A stretch of 64,000 nucleotides of DNA, taken from the NCBI RefSeq assembly GCF_045762675.1, contig NZ_JBJDLK010000002.1, positions 1-64,000 on the forward strand, in the 5' to 3' direction. The translations under genes and the position numbers were made by a program. Numbering within the stretch: the first letter of the stretch is position 1; each line of letters opens with the position of its first letter. Shown here in pieces: positions 32,780 to 41,324 of the stretch. The notes below the pieces were generated by a model that was not told where the DNA came from, ran no database searches, and saw only the letters and a program-made list of their open reading frames with translations. This DNA comes from Elizabethkingia meningoseptica_A. Lineage in GTDB: Bacteria; Bacteroidota; Bacteroidia; Flavobacteriales; Weeksellaceae.

Positions 32780-35185
32780 TTATTTGCCTTTCAGGCATTT
32801 TTCAAGGAAGATATCCTGTTCATATAATAAATGAAGAATATTTTCTTTTGCTACATAACCATGAGCTTCTTTTGGCAATAATACCATTTTTACAGGCGCT
32901 CCAAGATTTTTTAACGCCTGGAAGTAACGTTCCGTCTGTAAAGTAAATGTTCCCTGATTATTATCTGCTTCACCATGTACTAATAATAGTGGTGTTTTCA
33001 TTTTATCAGCATTCATAAAAGGAGACATTTTAGTGTACACATCCGGTGCATCCCAATAATTACGCTGTTCATTCTGGAAACCAAATGGTGTAAGAGTTCT
33101 GTTGTACGCTCCACTTCTTGCGATGCCACAAGCAAAAAGATTAGAATGCGTTAACAGGTTAGCGGTCATAAATGCACCATAAGAGTGTCCTCCGACTGCC
33201 ACTTTTTTACGGTCGATATAACCTAATTTATCCACCGCATCGATAGCTGCCTGTGCATCTGCTACTAATTGCTGGATAAACGTATCGTTTGGTTCTTCTT
33301 TTCCTTCACCGATAATTGGAAAAGATGCATCATCCAATACGGCATAACCTTTACTTACCCAGTAAATAAATGATCCGTAGCTAGGGAATGTAAATGTATT
33401 GGCATTCTTAGTACTCATCCCTGCAGTTGCCTTGTCTTTAAACTCAGCAGGATAAGCCCAGATTAATAATGGTAATTTTTCTTTTTTGGATTTCATATCA
33501 TAACCTGCCGGAAGATATAAATTACCTGTAAGGGTAACACCATCATTACGTTTGTAGGTAATCACCTCTTTATGAATACCTTTTAAGCCTTCAAAAGGAC
33601 TCTGGAAGTTTGTTAAAGGGGCTGATTTATTTGTTTTGAAATTTTTAATAAAATAATTCGGATAATCTACACTCGACTGATCCATTACCAGAATATCTCC
33701 TTTCTTAACATCTAAAATATCGAGAATATTCTCCTTTACAGCGGTCGATTTGGATGTATACAGTCGGTTTGTTTTCAGGGTTTTCAGATCCATTTCATTA
33801 ATAAACGGGAACTGTCCCTCTTTTGTAAAACCATCACCAATCCAGTACGTTTTATTATCTTTAATCTCTACAACATTTCTGCCATACTGATTTCTTTCCG
33901 TTAGTAATGATCCCGGATTACTATAAACATCCTGGAAGTTTCTGTCAACAATAACTTTTGAGTCTCCTGTCTTAGGATCAATCCAGTTTGTTTTAACTTT
34001 TCTGGTGTCATACCAGCTCTCACTCACGAAAGCATTGTCAGCATTCCCCCATTCAATACCTGCAAATCTGTCTTTTGTTTTAAATAGTGATTTTGCTTCT
34101 GTATTAAAAGGAGCATCCCATGTATAAATCTGATCTCTGTATTCAACTTTTTTTGCCTGGTCTCCTTCATCCAACGCTTCAACATAGTATAATGTAGACG
34201 GCATATCATCTCTCCAGCCAATGGCTCTTTTTCCTATTCTTACAGAAGAGAAACCTTTAGGCATAATCTCATTAAGAGGAGTTTCGCTAACTGTTTTTAC
34301 AGTATTCCCGGATTTATCCAATATAATTGTTTCAGAAGGGAAACGGCTTAACGGAACAATATAAGAGAACGGTCTCTTGATTGTGGTAACCATAATATAA
34401 TTTCCGTCAGGTGAAAAAGATTTACCGGCATACATTGCGCCTTTCGCAAAGTTTGAAATACTGCCATTCAGATCAACTTTAGCCAGCTCAGATGTTGCCA
34501 GATTTTCAAAATTGGTTTCATCTTTTGGTGTTTTCAGTAAGTCCTGGAATGTTGCATTCTGCGATACTTTACCGGTACTTGTAGCTACTGTAGGCCCTGC
34601 AGGAATATCATTCTTATCATTTAGTAATGCAGCTCTGTTTGATGGCAATACGTTGATTAAAAGACTTTTTGAATCTTTAAACCATGTATATGGAGATCCC
34701 AGGTTTGCATTCAGATTATCCGACGTAATTTTTTTTGCTGTGGCTGTTGCCAGGTCCATTACCCAAAGTTCAACACCTTTTGAAGTGGTGTTTGTAAATG
34801 CCATTGTTTTTTCATCCGGAGAAAAGGTAAAGTAAGCCAGATTCGCATTCTGAGGAAGTCCTTTAACCTGTACCTCTGCTTTGCCTTTTACGTTTTTAAT
34901 TTTCAAGTTGTCAACATATGTCATCATACTTGAAATATTAGTCAAAGGATTTATTCTCAATCCTGCCAGCTTAACGTCTTCCTGGTAAAGGTCATTTAAG
35001 CTTTTGTAAGTCGGGCGATAAGAAAATATCATCCATTCTTTTTTACTGTCCATCATTACAGATGGTGGTCTCGTGTAATCTGCCAGTTTAAGAATTTCGG
35101 CAGAAGGTTTTTGGTAGGTAACGCTTTCCTGTGCATAGCTTAAACTTGCTACAGCAATTAAAAGCATGGTAAACTTTCTCTTCAT
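32780..35185 (-). CDS. Exported S9-family serine peptidase
   Basis: 801 residues with a signal peptide to YAQ. The first 530 residues form the beta-propeller typical of prolyl oligopeptidases. The C-terminal alpha/beta-hydrolase domain has the nucleophile Ser668 in GGHSYGAF, the Asp region HGEADNNQGTF and the His in KEAHGYV. It resembles glutamyl-endopeptidase-like S9 enzymes; specificity is not proven. Periplasmic peptide breakdown is the likely role, along with the M1 and M28 enzymes of this window. Confidence 0.92.
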   Translation of the reverse strand: MKRKFTMLLIAVASLSYAQESVTYQKPSAEILKLADYTRPPSVMMDSKKEWMIFSYRPTYKSLNDLYQEDVKLAGLRINPLTNISSMMTYVDNLKIKNVKGKAEVQVKGLPQNANLAYFTFSPDEKTMAFTNTTSKGVELWVMDLATATAKKITSDNLNANLGSPYTWFKDSKSLLINVLPSNRAALLNDKNDIPAGPTVATSTGKVSQNATFQDLLKTPKDETNFENLATSELAKVDLNGSISNFAKGAMYAGKSFSPDGNYIMVTTIKRPFSYIVPLSRFPSETIILDKSGNTVKTVSETPLNEIMPKGFSSVRIGKRAIGWRDDMPSTLYYVEALDEGDQAKKVEYRDQIYTWDAPFNTEAKSLFKTKDRFAGIEWGNADNAFVSESWYDTRKVKTNWIDPKTGDSKVIVDRNFQDVYSNPGSLLTERNQYGRNVVEIKDNKTYWIGDGFTKEGQFPFINEMDLKTLKTNRLYTSKSTAVKENILDILDVKKGDILVMDQSSVDYPNYFIKNFKTNKSAPLTNFQSPFEGLKGIHKEVITYKRNDGVTLTGNLYLPAGYDMKSKKEKLPLLIWAYPAEFKDKATAGMSTKNANTFTFPSYGSFIYWVSKGYAVLDDASFPIIGEGKEEPNDTFIQQLVADAQAAIDAVDKLGYIDRKKVAVGGHSYGAFMTANLLTHSNLFACGIARSGAYNRTLTPFGFQNEQRNYWDAPDVYTKMSPFMNADKMKTPLLLVHGEADNNQGTFTLQTERYFQALKNLGAPVKMVLLPKEAHGYVAKENILHLLYEQDIFLEKCLKGK

Positions 35186-35246
35186 ATTTACTTGATAACT
35201 ATTTTGTCTACTAAAATATAAATTATTAACTAGTTTACCTAAAGTA

Positions 35247-35267
35247 AAAGCCCCTTGCGGGGCTTTT
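35247..35267 (-). terminator. Terminator of the era-TPR pair
   Basis: AAAAGCCCC (35247-35255) pairs with GGGGCTTTT (35259-35267) around TTG, with a T-run on the minus strand, directly after the TPR stop codon. Confidence 0.85.
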
Positions 35268-35269
35268 TA

Positions 35270-35764
35270 TTACATTTTGAGTATTTCCATTTTCATTTTA
35301 CATCTTTCAATACCTTCTTTGGCTTTTTCTAAATAAGTATTGTCGTATAAACTGAGTGCATATTCTTTATATCTGTCAATCGCTTTTTCATACTGTCGGG
35401 TATCTTCATAATAATAAGCCCACTCACGTGACAAATTACTTTTATTAACGTCTTCAACAGCTTCCGCCCTTGTAAGAATATCCTTCAGTTCATCATAACG
35501 TTTGGTTTCAGACAATAAATAAGCATAGTTAAGATAAGAAGCTCCATATTCCGGAGTAAAATCCATCGCCAGTTTGTAATGCTTTTCAGCTTCAATGGCA
35601 TCGTTTTCCTTATTCTTTAATAACCAGCCTAAATGATTGTGGGCTTTACCATATTTAGGATCTTCCAGTAAAATATTATTAAGAACTGCTTTTGCCTCTT
35701 CGTTCAGGTCCTGGCCAATCAATTCATCCGCACGATCAAACTCTGCATCTAAATATTCATTCAT
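35270..35764 (-). CDS. Cytoplasmic TPR protein
   Basis: 164 residues, no signal peptide, made of about four tetratricopeptide repeats (for example PKYGKAHNHLGWLLKNKEND, TPEYGASYLNYAYLLSETKR). It lies 47 bp after era on the same strand and is probably co-transcribed. A protein-binding scaffold; partner unknown. Confidence 0.85.
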   Translation of the reverse strand: MNEYLDAEFDRADELIGQDLNEEAKAVLNNILLEDPKYGKAHNHLGWLLKNKENDAIEAEKHYKLAMDFTPEYGASYLNYAYLLSETKRYDELKDILTRAEAVEDVNKSNLSREWAYYYEDTRQYEKAIDRYKEYALSLYDNTYLEKAKEGIERCKMKMEILKM

Positions 35765-35811
35765 TGTATTTCTTTCTTTTCCTAAATATATAAAGAAATT
35801 CGTTTGGTTGC

Positions 35812-36687
35812 TTATCTGTAGCCAAAATTTTTCAGATCTCTGTCGTTTTTACGCCAGTCCTTTTTTACTTTTACAAAAAGGTTAAGATGAAGCTTTTTTC
35901 CGAAAAATTTCTCCAGATCCATTCTGGCTTCAGTACCTACTTTTTTTATAGATTCACCTTTATGTCCTATAAGAATACCTTTCTGGGTTTCTCTTTCTAC
36001 ATAAATAATACTGTCGATGAAAATCATTTCACCTTTATCTTTAAAAAGCTCAGTAACTACTTCCACAGAATAAGGAATTTCTTTTTCGTAATTCAAAAGA
36101 ATTTTCTCACGGATTGCCTCATTTACAAAGAACCTTTCAGATTTATCTGTAAACTGGTCTTTGTCATAATATGGCGGGCTATCCGGTAGCAAAGATTTTA
36201 ATTTTGGTAAGATATATTCCGTATTGTATGCATTCAATGCAGAGATAGGCAGTATTTCTGCTTTCGGGATTCTCTCATGCCATAATGCAACAGTATCTTC
36301 AAGAACTTTCTGGTCTGCCTGATCCACTTTATTAATCAGAATAAGAACAGGAACAGGAATTTTATTAAGTTTTTCAATCAGAAATTCTGATGGTTGTGCT
36401 TTATCTGTAATGTCTACAATGAAGAGAAAAACGTCGGCATCCTGTAAACTTTCCTTTACGAATTCCATCATTTTTTCCTGTAAACCATATTTAGGATCTA
36501 ATACTCCCGGTGTATCTGAAAAAACAATCTGCATATCGTCTTCGTTATAAATACCGAAAATACGATGTCTCGTTGTTTGTGCTTTTTGTGTAACAATAGC
36601 CAGCTTCTCTCCCATTAACTGGTTAAGAAGTGTTGACTTTCCTGCATTGGGTTTCCCCACTATATTAACAAAACCTGCTTTGTGCAT
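35812..36687 (-). CDS. era: GTPase Era
   Basis: 291 residues. G1 GKPNAGKSTL (about 11-20), G2 region TTRHRIFGI, G3 DTPG, G4 NKVD and a C-terminal KH RNA-binding domain (MIFIDSIIYVERETQKGILI, GTEARMDLEKFFGKK). Era binds the 3' end of 16S rRNA in small-subunit assembly. Length and order are normal. Confidence 0.97.
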   Translation of the reverse strand: MHKAGFVNIVGKPNAGKSTLLNQLMGEKLAIVTQKAQTTRHRIFGIYNEDDMQIVFSDTPGVLDPKYGLQEKMMEFVKESLQDADVFLFIVDITDKAQPSEFLIEKLNKIPVPVLILINKVDQADQKVLEDTVALWHERIPKAEILPISALNAYNTEYILPKLKSLLPDSPPYYDKDQFTDKSERFFVNEAIREKILLNYEKEIPYSVEVVTELFKDKGEMIFIDSIIYVERETQKGILIGHKGESIKKVGTEARMDLEKFFGKKLHLNLFVKVKKDWRKNDRDLKNFGYR

Positions 36688-36802
36688 TTTTTAATTTAAA
36701 AATTGAAATATTAAAGATTATAAAAAATAAATCTTTTGCAAAGTTAGCAATAAAAGAATGACCGTCCTATCCTTTATCGTTTTTAAGATATGAACATCAA
36801 GC

Positions 36803-36834
36803 AAAAAGCCGTCAAATAATCCATTGACAGCTTT
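36803..36834 (-). terminator. Terminator of the UGA-split peptide cassette
   Basis: AAAGCCGTCAA (36805-36815) pairs with TTGACAGCTTT (36824-36834), one mismatch; TTTTT follows on the minus strand. It lies about 70 bp past the stop codon of the 262-residue protein. Confidence 0.8.
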
Positions 36835-36901
36835 CTTCTTGAAATACTAACTTGATTTTGCCTGTTATCATTTATTTAAATAATTCACGTTTAATGAAAA
36901 A

Positions 36902-37690
36902 CTATTTCCATAACATGATATTAATAAAAATCGTTTTCATATTGACTTTTGTCCTTGTAGTATAATTATATGCATTAATATTCTGTTTGTCCATTCCTGA
37001 AAGATAAAGCTCTATAATTTCATTTTTAAAATTTCTGGTAAGACTGCCAATATTGTTTACAAATTTCAACCTCATTAACATGCCCCGGGAAGGTATTTTT
37101 ATTTTATATACTTTAAGATCTATTTTTGCTTTCTTGTTATCCCTGAATTTATTTAAAGGCACCAGAATATTAGTTTCATTTATCCTGGTATAGGATACTG
37201 TATTTTTATAAAAATCTATCTGTAAATAGTAATCTTTATTAATCACTTTTTTCACATACAATTCAACTGCTCCAATTTCAGCTTCATCGTTTTCTATATA
37301 CAGATAATTTTCAGATCCTTCACTAAATATAAAGTGACCTTTGCCTAGAATATCAGTATATGTAACAGACTTTTGTTTTTTTAAAACAACTTCTTCTATT
37401 TTTTTTATCGCCTGTTTTATTAAAATAACAGAATCGGATACTGGAATTTTATAAACCTTATTAAACTCTGTCACCCTGAATGTGTTTTCTTTTACCCTAT
37501 CAACGAAGCTAAAATATCCTAGAGAATCTGTTAAAAAAAATTTATTATTATATTCTATTTCAATATAGCTCAGGGGCATATTGGTTTCTTTATCCCGGAA
37601 ATTTACAACCTGCGAAAAGCAGATACCACATAACAATACAAAAAGAGGTATTAAGTTTTTTTTCTTTATACAAAATATTAAATTTATCAT
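36902..37690 (-). CDS. Exported protein with carboxypeptidase-regulatory-like domain
   Basis: 262 residues. A signal peptide to CFSQ is followed by about 70 residues of a CarboxypepD_reg-like beta-sandwich (FRDKETNMPLSYIEIEYNN, TDSLGYFSFVDR), as at the N-terminus of many outer-membrane receptors, and then about 160 beta-rich residues I cannot assign; there is no barrel of receptor size. Its ATG overlaps the stop of the preceding small ORF as ATGA, so the two are translationally coupled. A divergent XRE gene lies upstream. Probably surface or periplasmic; function unknown. Confidence 0.75.
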   Translation of the reverse strand: MINLIFCIKKKNLIPLFVLLCGICFSQVVNFRDKETNMPLSYIEIEYNNKFFLTDSLGYFSFVDRVKENTFRVTEFNKVYKIPVSDSVILIKQAIKKIEEVVLKKQKSVTYTDILGKGHFIFSEGSENYLYIENDEAEIGAVELYVKKVINKDYYLQIDFYKNTVSYTRINETNILVPLNKFRDNKKAKIDLKVYKIKIPSRGMLMRLKFVNNIGSLTRNFKNEIIELYLSGMDKQNINAYNYTTRTKVNMKTIFINIMLWK

Positions 37691-37989
37691 ATTATTTCGT
37701 CTAAACTCTCAGTCTTCTCCAGTGGTCCACAAGGAGTGCTGTCAGGCACGCAAATTCTTTGAACAGGTACAGAACTCATTGGAATCCAAAAAAGATAAAA
37801 TGTTTCTACTCCCATTTCAATACCACTGGCACTGGCTCCACAGCCTCCTGTCCATTGGCAGTTTCCACTCCAGTCAGTTGAGTTTCAAAACCCGGGATTT
37901 CCGGAAGATAATGCTGTAAAAGATGACAGAATAACTATATACAATATTAAAATAATTCCAAGTGCTGGGGATAAAGCTTTTTTTCTCAT
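37687..37989 (-). pseudogene. Small exported peptide gene split by an in-frame UGA
   Basis: The frame starts MRKKALSPALGII with a hydrophobic signal-like segment, reaches SSGNPGF, meets a UGA (37885-37887), and continues in the same frame for 65 codons (NSTDWSGNCQWTGGCG, four cysteines, FWIPMSSVPVQRI, PCGPLEKTES) to a second UGA whose bases overlap the ATG of the next gene. Coupling of that last stop to the next start argues that the full frame is, or recently was, translated. One base change would restore it. It may be a fresh pseudogene, a sequencing error, or a readthrough gene. Family not recognised. Confidence 0.6.
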
Positions 37990-38054
37990 AATCTGTATGT
38001 TTGACTAATAATAAACTAACCTACTAGTATTCATTCAATTATACAATTCTTATA

Positions 38055-38083
38055 AGAATATATTATTCACGAAATAATATTCT
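38055..38083. promoter_or_regulatory. Palindromic candidate operator between XRE and peptide genes
   Basis: AGAATA at the left and TATTCT at the right flank the near-palindromic core TATTATTCACGAAATAATA. It lies midway in the 140-bp divergent region, 47 bp before the XRE start codon. Autoregulation by the XRE protein with control of the divergent cassette is the simple reading; it is inference. Confidence 0.45.
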
Positions 38084-38100
38084 ATCCATTAGATAATTTT

Positions 38101-38108
38101 TACATTTG
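38101..38108 (+). promoter_or_regulatory. -7 element of the XRE regulator gene
   Basis: TACATTTG, 21 bp before the ATG; no TTG at the -33 position. The candidate operator overlaps the region where RNA polymerase would contact -33. Confidence 0.5.
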
Positions 38109-38129
38109 TTTTAACCAAAAACATAAAAT

Positions 38130-38432
38130 ATGAAAATAAATCTGGAATTAATTAGAGAAAGGCGCTTAAAAATGGGATATTCACAAGAGTACATTGCCGG
38201 GGTTTTAAATATCTCTCAGGCAAAATATTCAAGGTTAGAAAGCGGAAATACAGTGTTTGATATTACCAGACTTGGCAAACTGATCCATATACTTGAATTG
38301 GATCCTTTACAAGTCATTATACTCACAGAGACCCTTCAGAAAATTAGTATTCATCAGAACGACTCTGAAGATAAACCGGATATTGAAACAATAAGAAAAA
38401 TAGTTAAAGAAGAAATATCCAGATTAAGATAG
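38130..38432 (+). CDS. XRE-family helix-turn-helix regulator
   Basis: 100 residues. The first 65 form a Cro/CI-type HTH (LIRERRLKMGYSQEYIAGVL, SQAKYSRLESGNTVFDITRL); the remaining 35 are charged and helical, probably for dimerisation. It is divergent from the UGA-split peptide cassette and convergent, with 4 bp between, with a methyltransferase gene. The most likely target is the divergent cassette. Not a toxin-antitoxin pair: no toxin-like gene is adjacent in the same operon. Confidence 0.85.
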   Translation: MKINLELIRERRLKMGYSQEYIAGVLNISQAKYSRLESGNTVFDITRLGKLIHILELDPLQVIILTETLQKISIHQNDSEDKPDIETIRKIVKEEISRLR

Positions 38433-38436
38433 AAGT

Positions 38437-39204
38437 TTATCTCTTAAAAACAACAGGGAGAATTTCATTAACAAGCAGACTATAACGCTTCTGGTCTTCT
38501 GTTGAGAATTTTTGTGAATAGAAATTGATATCGACCTCAAATCCTGCTTTTTCCAGACGTTCGAAATAATCCATTCCGTACCAGCGGACATGATCATACT
38601 GTCCAAAATGTTTCTGGCGTTCCTTAGGATCTGTAATACTGAAATCCTCATAAGTATTCTCCAATCCGGTTTTCATAGGTACCTGAAGAATTCCCCAGCC
38701 TCCTTTACGCATAACACGATATAATTCGGACATAGCTTTGGCATCATCGATAATATGTTCCAGTACATGGTTACAAATGATGATATCAAAAGACTCATTT
38801 TCAAAAGGAAGATCGAGCACATCAGCTTTAACATCTACAATCGGGGAAAAAAGATCAGCTGATGTATACTGCAGGTTTTTCTGTTTTTTGAATTTTCTTA
38901 AAAATTCCTGCTCGGGCGCGATATGGAGAACTTTATAGTTCTTGGTAAAGAAATCGGTTTCACGCTGTAGGTACAACCACATCTGGCGGTGTCTTTCCAA
39001 TGATAAGGTACCGGGAGAAAGTGCATTTTCCCGTTGCTTTCCGTAACCATAAGGAAGAAATTTGCGATAAGATCTGCCATCGATTGGATCGGTAAATCTA
39101 TTACCTTTAAAGAACAGTACAATTAAAGGCCGCGTCACAATGCTTATTCGAATAAGCAAGGGACGCGGTAATTTGTTCAAAAGGAATTTCGCTATTTTCT
39201 TCAT
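38437..39204 (-). CDS. SAM-dependent methyltransferase (class I)
   Basis: 255 residues. After about 95 residues with a hydrophobic, basic N-terminus comes the Rossmann core: VLHIAPEQEFLRKF in place of motif I, DVLDLPFENESFDIIICNHV, and HVLEHIIDDAKAMSEL as in Methyltransf_11 proteins, then LYRVMRKGGWGILQVP. The substrate is not evident. It follows map by 3 bp on the same strand, the end of the gpmI-to-map run. Confidence 0.85.
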   Translation of the reverse strand: MKKIAKFLLNKLPRPLLIRISIVTRPLIVLFFKGNRFTDPIDGRSYRKFLPYGYGKQRENALSPGTLSLERHRQMWLYLQRETDFFTKNYKVLHIAPEQEFLRKFKKQKNLQYTSADLFSPIVDVKADVLDLPFENESFDIIICNHVLEHIIDDAKAMSELYRVMRKGGWGILQVPMKTGLENTYEDFSITDPKERQKHFGQYDHVRWYGMDYFERLEKAGFEVDINFYSQKFSTEDQKRYSLLVNEILPVVFKR

Positions 39205-39207
39205 TTC

Positions 39208-40017
39208 TTAGAAATCCATCTGGAAAGCTTTCTCCTCATCGGATTTAATGCCCAAGGCATCGTAAATATACTGGAATGTGGATAATAAAACAGGTTTTCC
39301 GTTTACTACTGCCACATCATGTTCAAAGTGTGCCGAAGGCTTGTTATCCTGTGTAGTAACCGTCCAGCCATCGGAATGGAACTTTACTTTTTCAGTTCCC
39401 ATATTAATCATAGGCTCGATAGCGATAACCAAACCATCTTTAATCACTTTTCCGGAACCTTTTCTTCCATAGTTAGGTACCTGTGGATCTTCATGCATTT
39501 GTCTTCCCACACCATGTCCTACAAGTTCTCTTACAACACCATAACCATGTTTCTCGGCATGTTCCTGAACAGCATAGGAAATATCCCCTATTCTTTTTCC
39601 ACGGATACATTGTGCTATACCTTTATAAAGACTTTCCTTGGTTACCTGTAATAATTTTTTGGTTTCAGGAGCTACTTCTCCTACTTCAAAAGTATAAGCA
39701 TGGTCGCCAACAAAACCATTCATATAAGTACCACAGTCTACAGAAATAATATCACCATCTCTCAACGGCTCATCTGTAGGGAAACCATGTACAACCTGTT
39801 CGTTTGGAGACATACATAATGAATTAGGAAAACCACCATAACCTAAAAAAGCAGGTTCAGCTCCGTGATCTTTAATGTATTCGTATGCCAGCTTGTCAAG
39901 ATACTTAGTTGTTACACCAGGTTTAATTTCCCCGGCCAACATTCCTAATGTTTTCGAAACCAATTGTGCGCTTTCACGCATTAATTTAATTTCGTCTATT
40001 GTTTTTAATTGAATCAT
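39208..40017 (-). CDS. map: Type I methionine aminopeptidase
   Basis: 269 residues. Metal ligands are visible in DIISVDCGTYMNGFVGDHAY (two Asp), GHGVGRQMHEDP (His), IEPM (Glu) and the C-terminal HFEHDVAV (Glu region). It removes the initiator Met from new proteins. There is no N-terminal SH3-type extension. The 75-bp gap to the preceding HAD gene contains short repeats of TTGTTACATT and AATGTAAC type, common intergenic filler in these genomes, which may interrupt the operon. Confidence 0.96.
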   Translation of the reverse strand: MIQLKTIDEIKLMRESAQLVSKTLGMLAGEIKPGVTTKYLDKLAYEYIKDHGAEPAFLGYGGFPNSLCMSPNEQVVHGFPTDEPLRDGDIISVDCGTYMNGFVGDHAYTFEVGEVAPETKKLLQVTKESLYKGIAQCIRGKRIGDISYAVQEHAEKHGYGVVRELVGHGVGRQMHEDPQVPNYGRKGSGKVIKDGLVIAIEPMINMGTEKVKFHSDGWTVTTQDNKPSAHFEHDVAVVNGKPVLLSTFQYIYDALGIKSDEEKAFQMDF

Positions 40018-40092
40018 TGTTATTTAAATGTAGCAATCTACCAATGTAAGAATGTAACAATAATTGGTAAATCGTTATATTGTTACATTATA

Positions 40093-40521
40093 TTACCAGA
40101 AAAGTCCTTTTTTCTTTTCTTTCTTTAGTTTTGAATAAGCTAAAACCTCACCACCGGCAACGCGGAACTCAATTTTTTCTTTGATAATGTTGTAAACTTC
40201 TCCCCATCCCGGAAATCCACCAAGATTTCTGTCATCAATGAACAGATCCGCATCAATTTTACGGCTTTGGGTTTCAGAATCAAATATTTCTCCTTCGAAA
40301 CTGGAATTCACCGCGTAAAATTCTAAACCATTTTTCTTACAGAAATCAATTGCATCCTGTAAAGCCTGGCCGCTTCTGTATGTCCATAAAATTAAACGGT
40401 AACCTTCGGATTGTAATTTCAATAATGTTTCAAAGGCAAAAATTTTAGCTGGGCCAATTCCCGGATATGCATCATCTACTACAGTTCCGTCAAAATCTAT
40501 CGCTAATTTTTTATTTATCAT
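40093..40521 (-). CDS. HAD-superfamily hydrolase (BT0820-like)
   Basis: 142 residues. HAD motif I is AIDFDGTVVDD near the N-terminus; the Thr/Ser motif II is ILWTYRSG; the acidic motif III/IV is DLFIDDRNLGG. No cap domain, so it probably acts on a large or exposed phosphate substrate. I chose the ATG before INKKLAIDF; an in-frame TTG three codons upstream is less likely. Lies between a small membrane protein gene and map. Confidence 0.85.
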   Translation of the reverse strand: MINKKLAIDFDGTVVDDAYPGIGPAKIFAFETLLKLQSEGYRLILWTYRSGQALQDAIDFCKKNGLEFYAVNSSFEGEIFDSETQSRKIDADLFIDDRNLGGFPGWGEVYNIIKEKIEFRVAGGEVLAYSKLKKEKKKGLFW

Positions 40522-40556
40522 CTGTATCAAAAATTTGATTGCAAAGATAGTATATT

Positions 40557-40802
40557 TTATTTCTTAATCATGCGAATTATTGCATAATAGATAACATAAA
40601 TCCACCCCAGTATACCATGGATAATAGCCCAGAGAATGGACTTATTTCTGTCCCATGAAATCACCACAGCAATTATAGCTCCTAATCCCAGTCCGGAATT
40701 AGTTATCGTGTCAATTTTAATTAACGTGTCGGCATCTCCAGTCTGAGCGGATATTAAACCAGAAAAAACCAGAAACAGTACGAGTGCTATATTCTTTTTC
40801 AT
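40557..40802 (-). CDS. Small exported membrane protein
   Basis: 81 residues. A signal peptide ends at SAQ (residue 20). The mature part has a glycine-rich hydrophobic stretch (LGLGAIIAVVISW) and a second membrane segment (WAIIHGILGWIYVIYYAII) with a basic end. No family recognised. It sits in the gpmI-GNAT-HAD-map run, 23 bp after the acetyltransferase gene. Confidence 0.7.
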   Translation of the reverse strand: MKKNIALVLFLVFSGLISAQTGDADTLIKIDTITNSGLGLGAIIAVVISWDRNKSILWAIIHGILGWIYVIYYAIIRMIKK

Positions 40803-40825
40803 GTGGGAGTGTATTTATTATTGAA

Positions 40826-41317
40826 TTATGCAATCTTCTTCAGCATCCAGATATCACATCCGGTATGCCCTGAATTTCCCAGAGGAGCAGACAACTGTTC
40901 AAATCCCTGCTTTTCATAAATGCTAATTGCTTTACTAAAAGCCGGTAAACTTTCCAGATAAATATGGGTATAACCAAATCTTTTTGCCTGATCATAACAT
41001 TTTTCCATAAACAGTCTTCCAATTCCGGTACCTCTTGCTTCACCGGAAATATAAAATTTCACTAGCTCTACATGGCCTTCCGGTAAACCTTCCGTAGGAT
41101 ACAGACCACAGCTGCCAACTATCTTATCACCTCTTTTGGCAACAAATAAAACAGCTCCTTCTTCTTTGAAGACTTCAGATAAATGGTCTGTAGTAGGATC
41201 TACATAAACTGTCCCTTCAGTAGGTGCATTATACTCATCAAAAACACCGCGGATCATAGATGCCAACGCACTATCATCCGCAGGTTGTATTGTTGTTATG
41301 GTAACGTCTTTATTCAT
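40826..41317 (-). CDS. GNAT-family N-acetyltransferase
   Basis: 163 residues. The acetyl-CoA loop is FYISGEARGTGIGRLFMEKC and the C-terminal helix SKAISIYEKQGFEQL. The substrate is not evident. 7 bp after gpmI, so co-transcribed with it. Confidence 0.87.
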   Translation of the reverse strand: MNKDVTITTIQPADDSALASMIRGVFDEYNAPTEGTVYVDPTTDHLSEVFKEEGAVLFVAKRGDKIVGSCGLYPTEGLPEGHVELVKFYISGEARGTGIGRLFMEKCYDQAKRFGYTHIYLESLPAFSKAISIYEKQGFEQLSAPLGNSGHTGCDIWMLKKIA

Positions 41318-41324
41318 ATTTATT

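Noticed and set aside
38130..38432. XRE gene as an antitoxin
   Set aside because: No toxin-like ORF is next to it in the same direction; the downstream neighbour is a convergent methyltransferase gene.
40018..40092. TTGTTACATT-type repeats between map and the HAD gene
   Set aside because: Short imperfect AT-rich repeats, probably neutral spacer; not a CRISPR or binding-site array.
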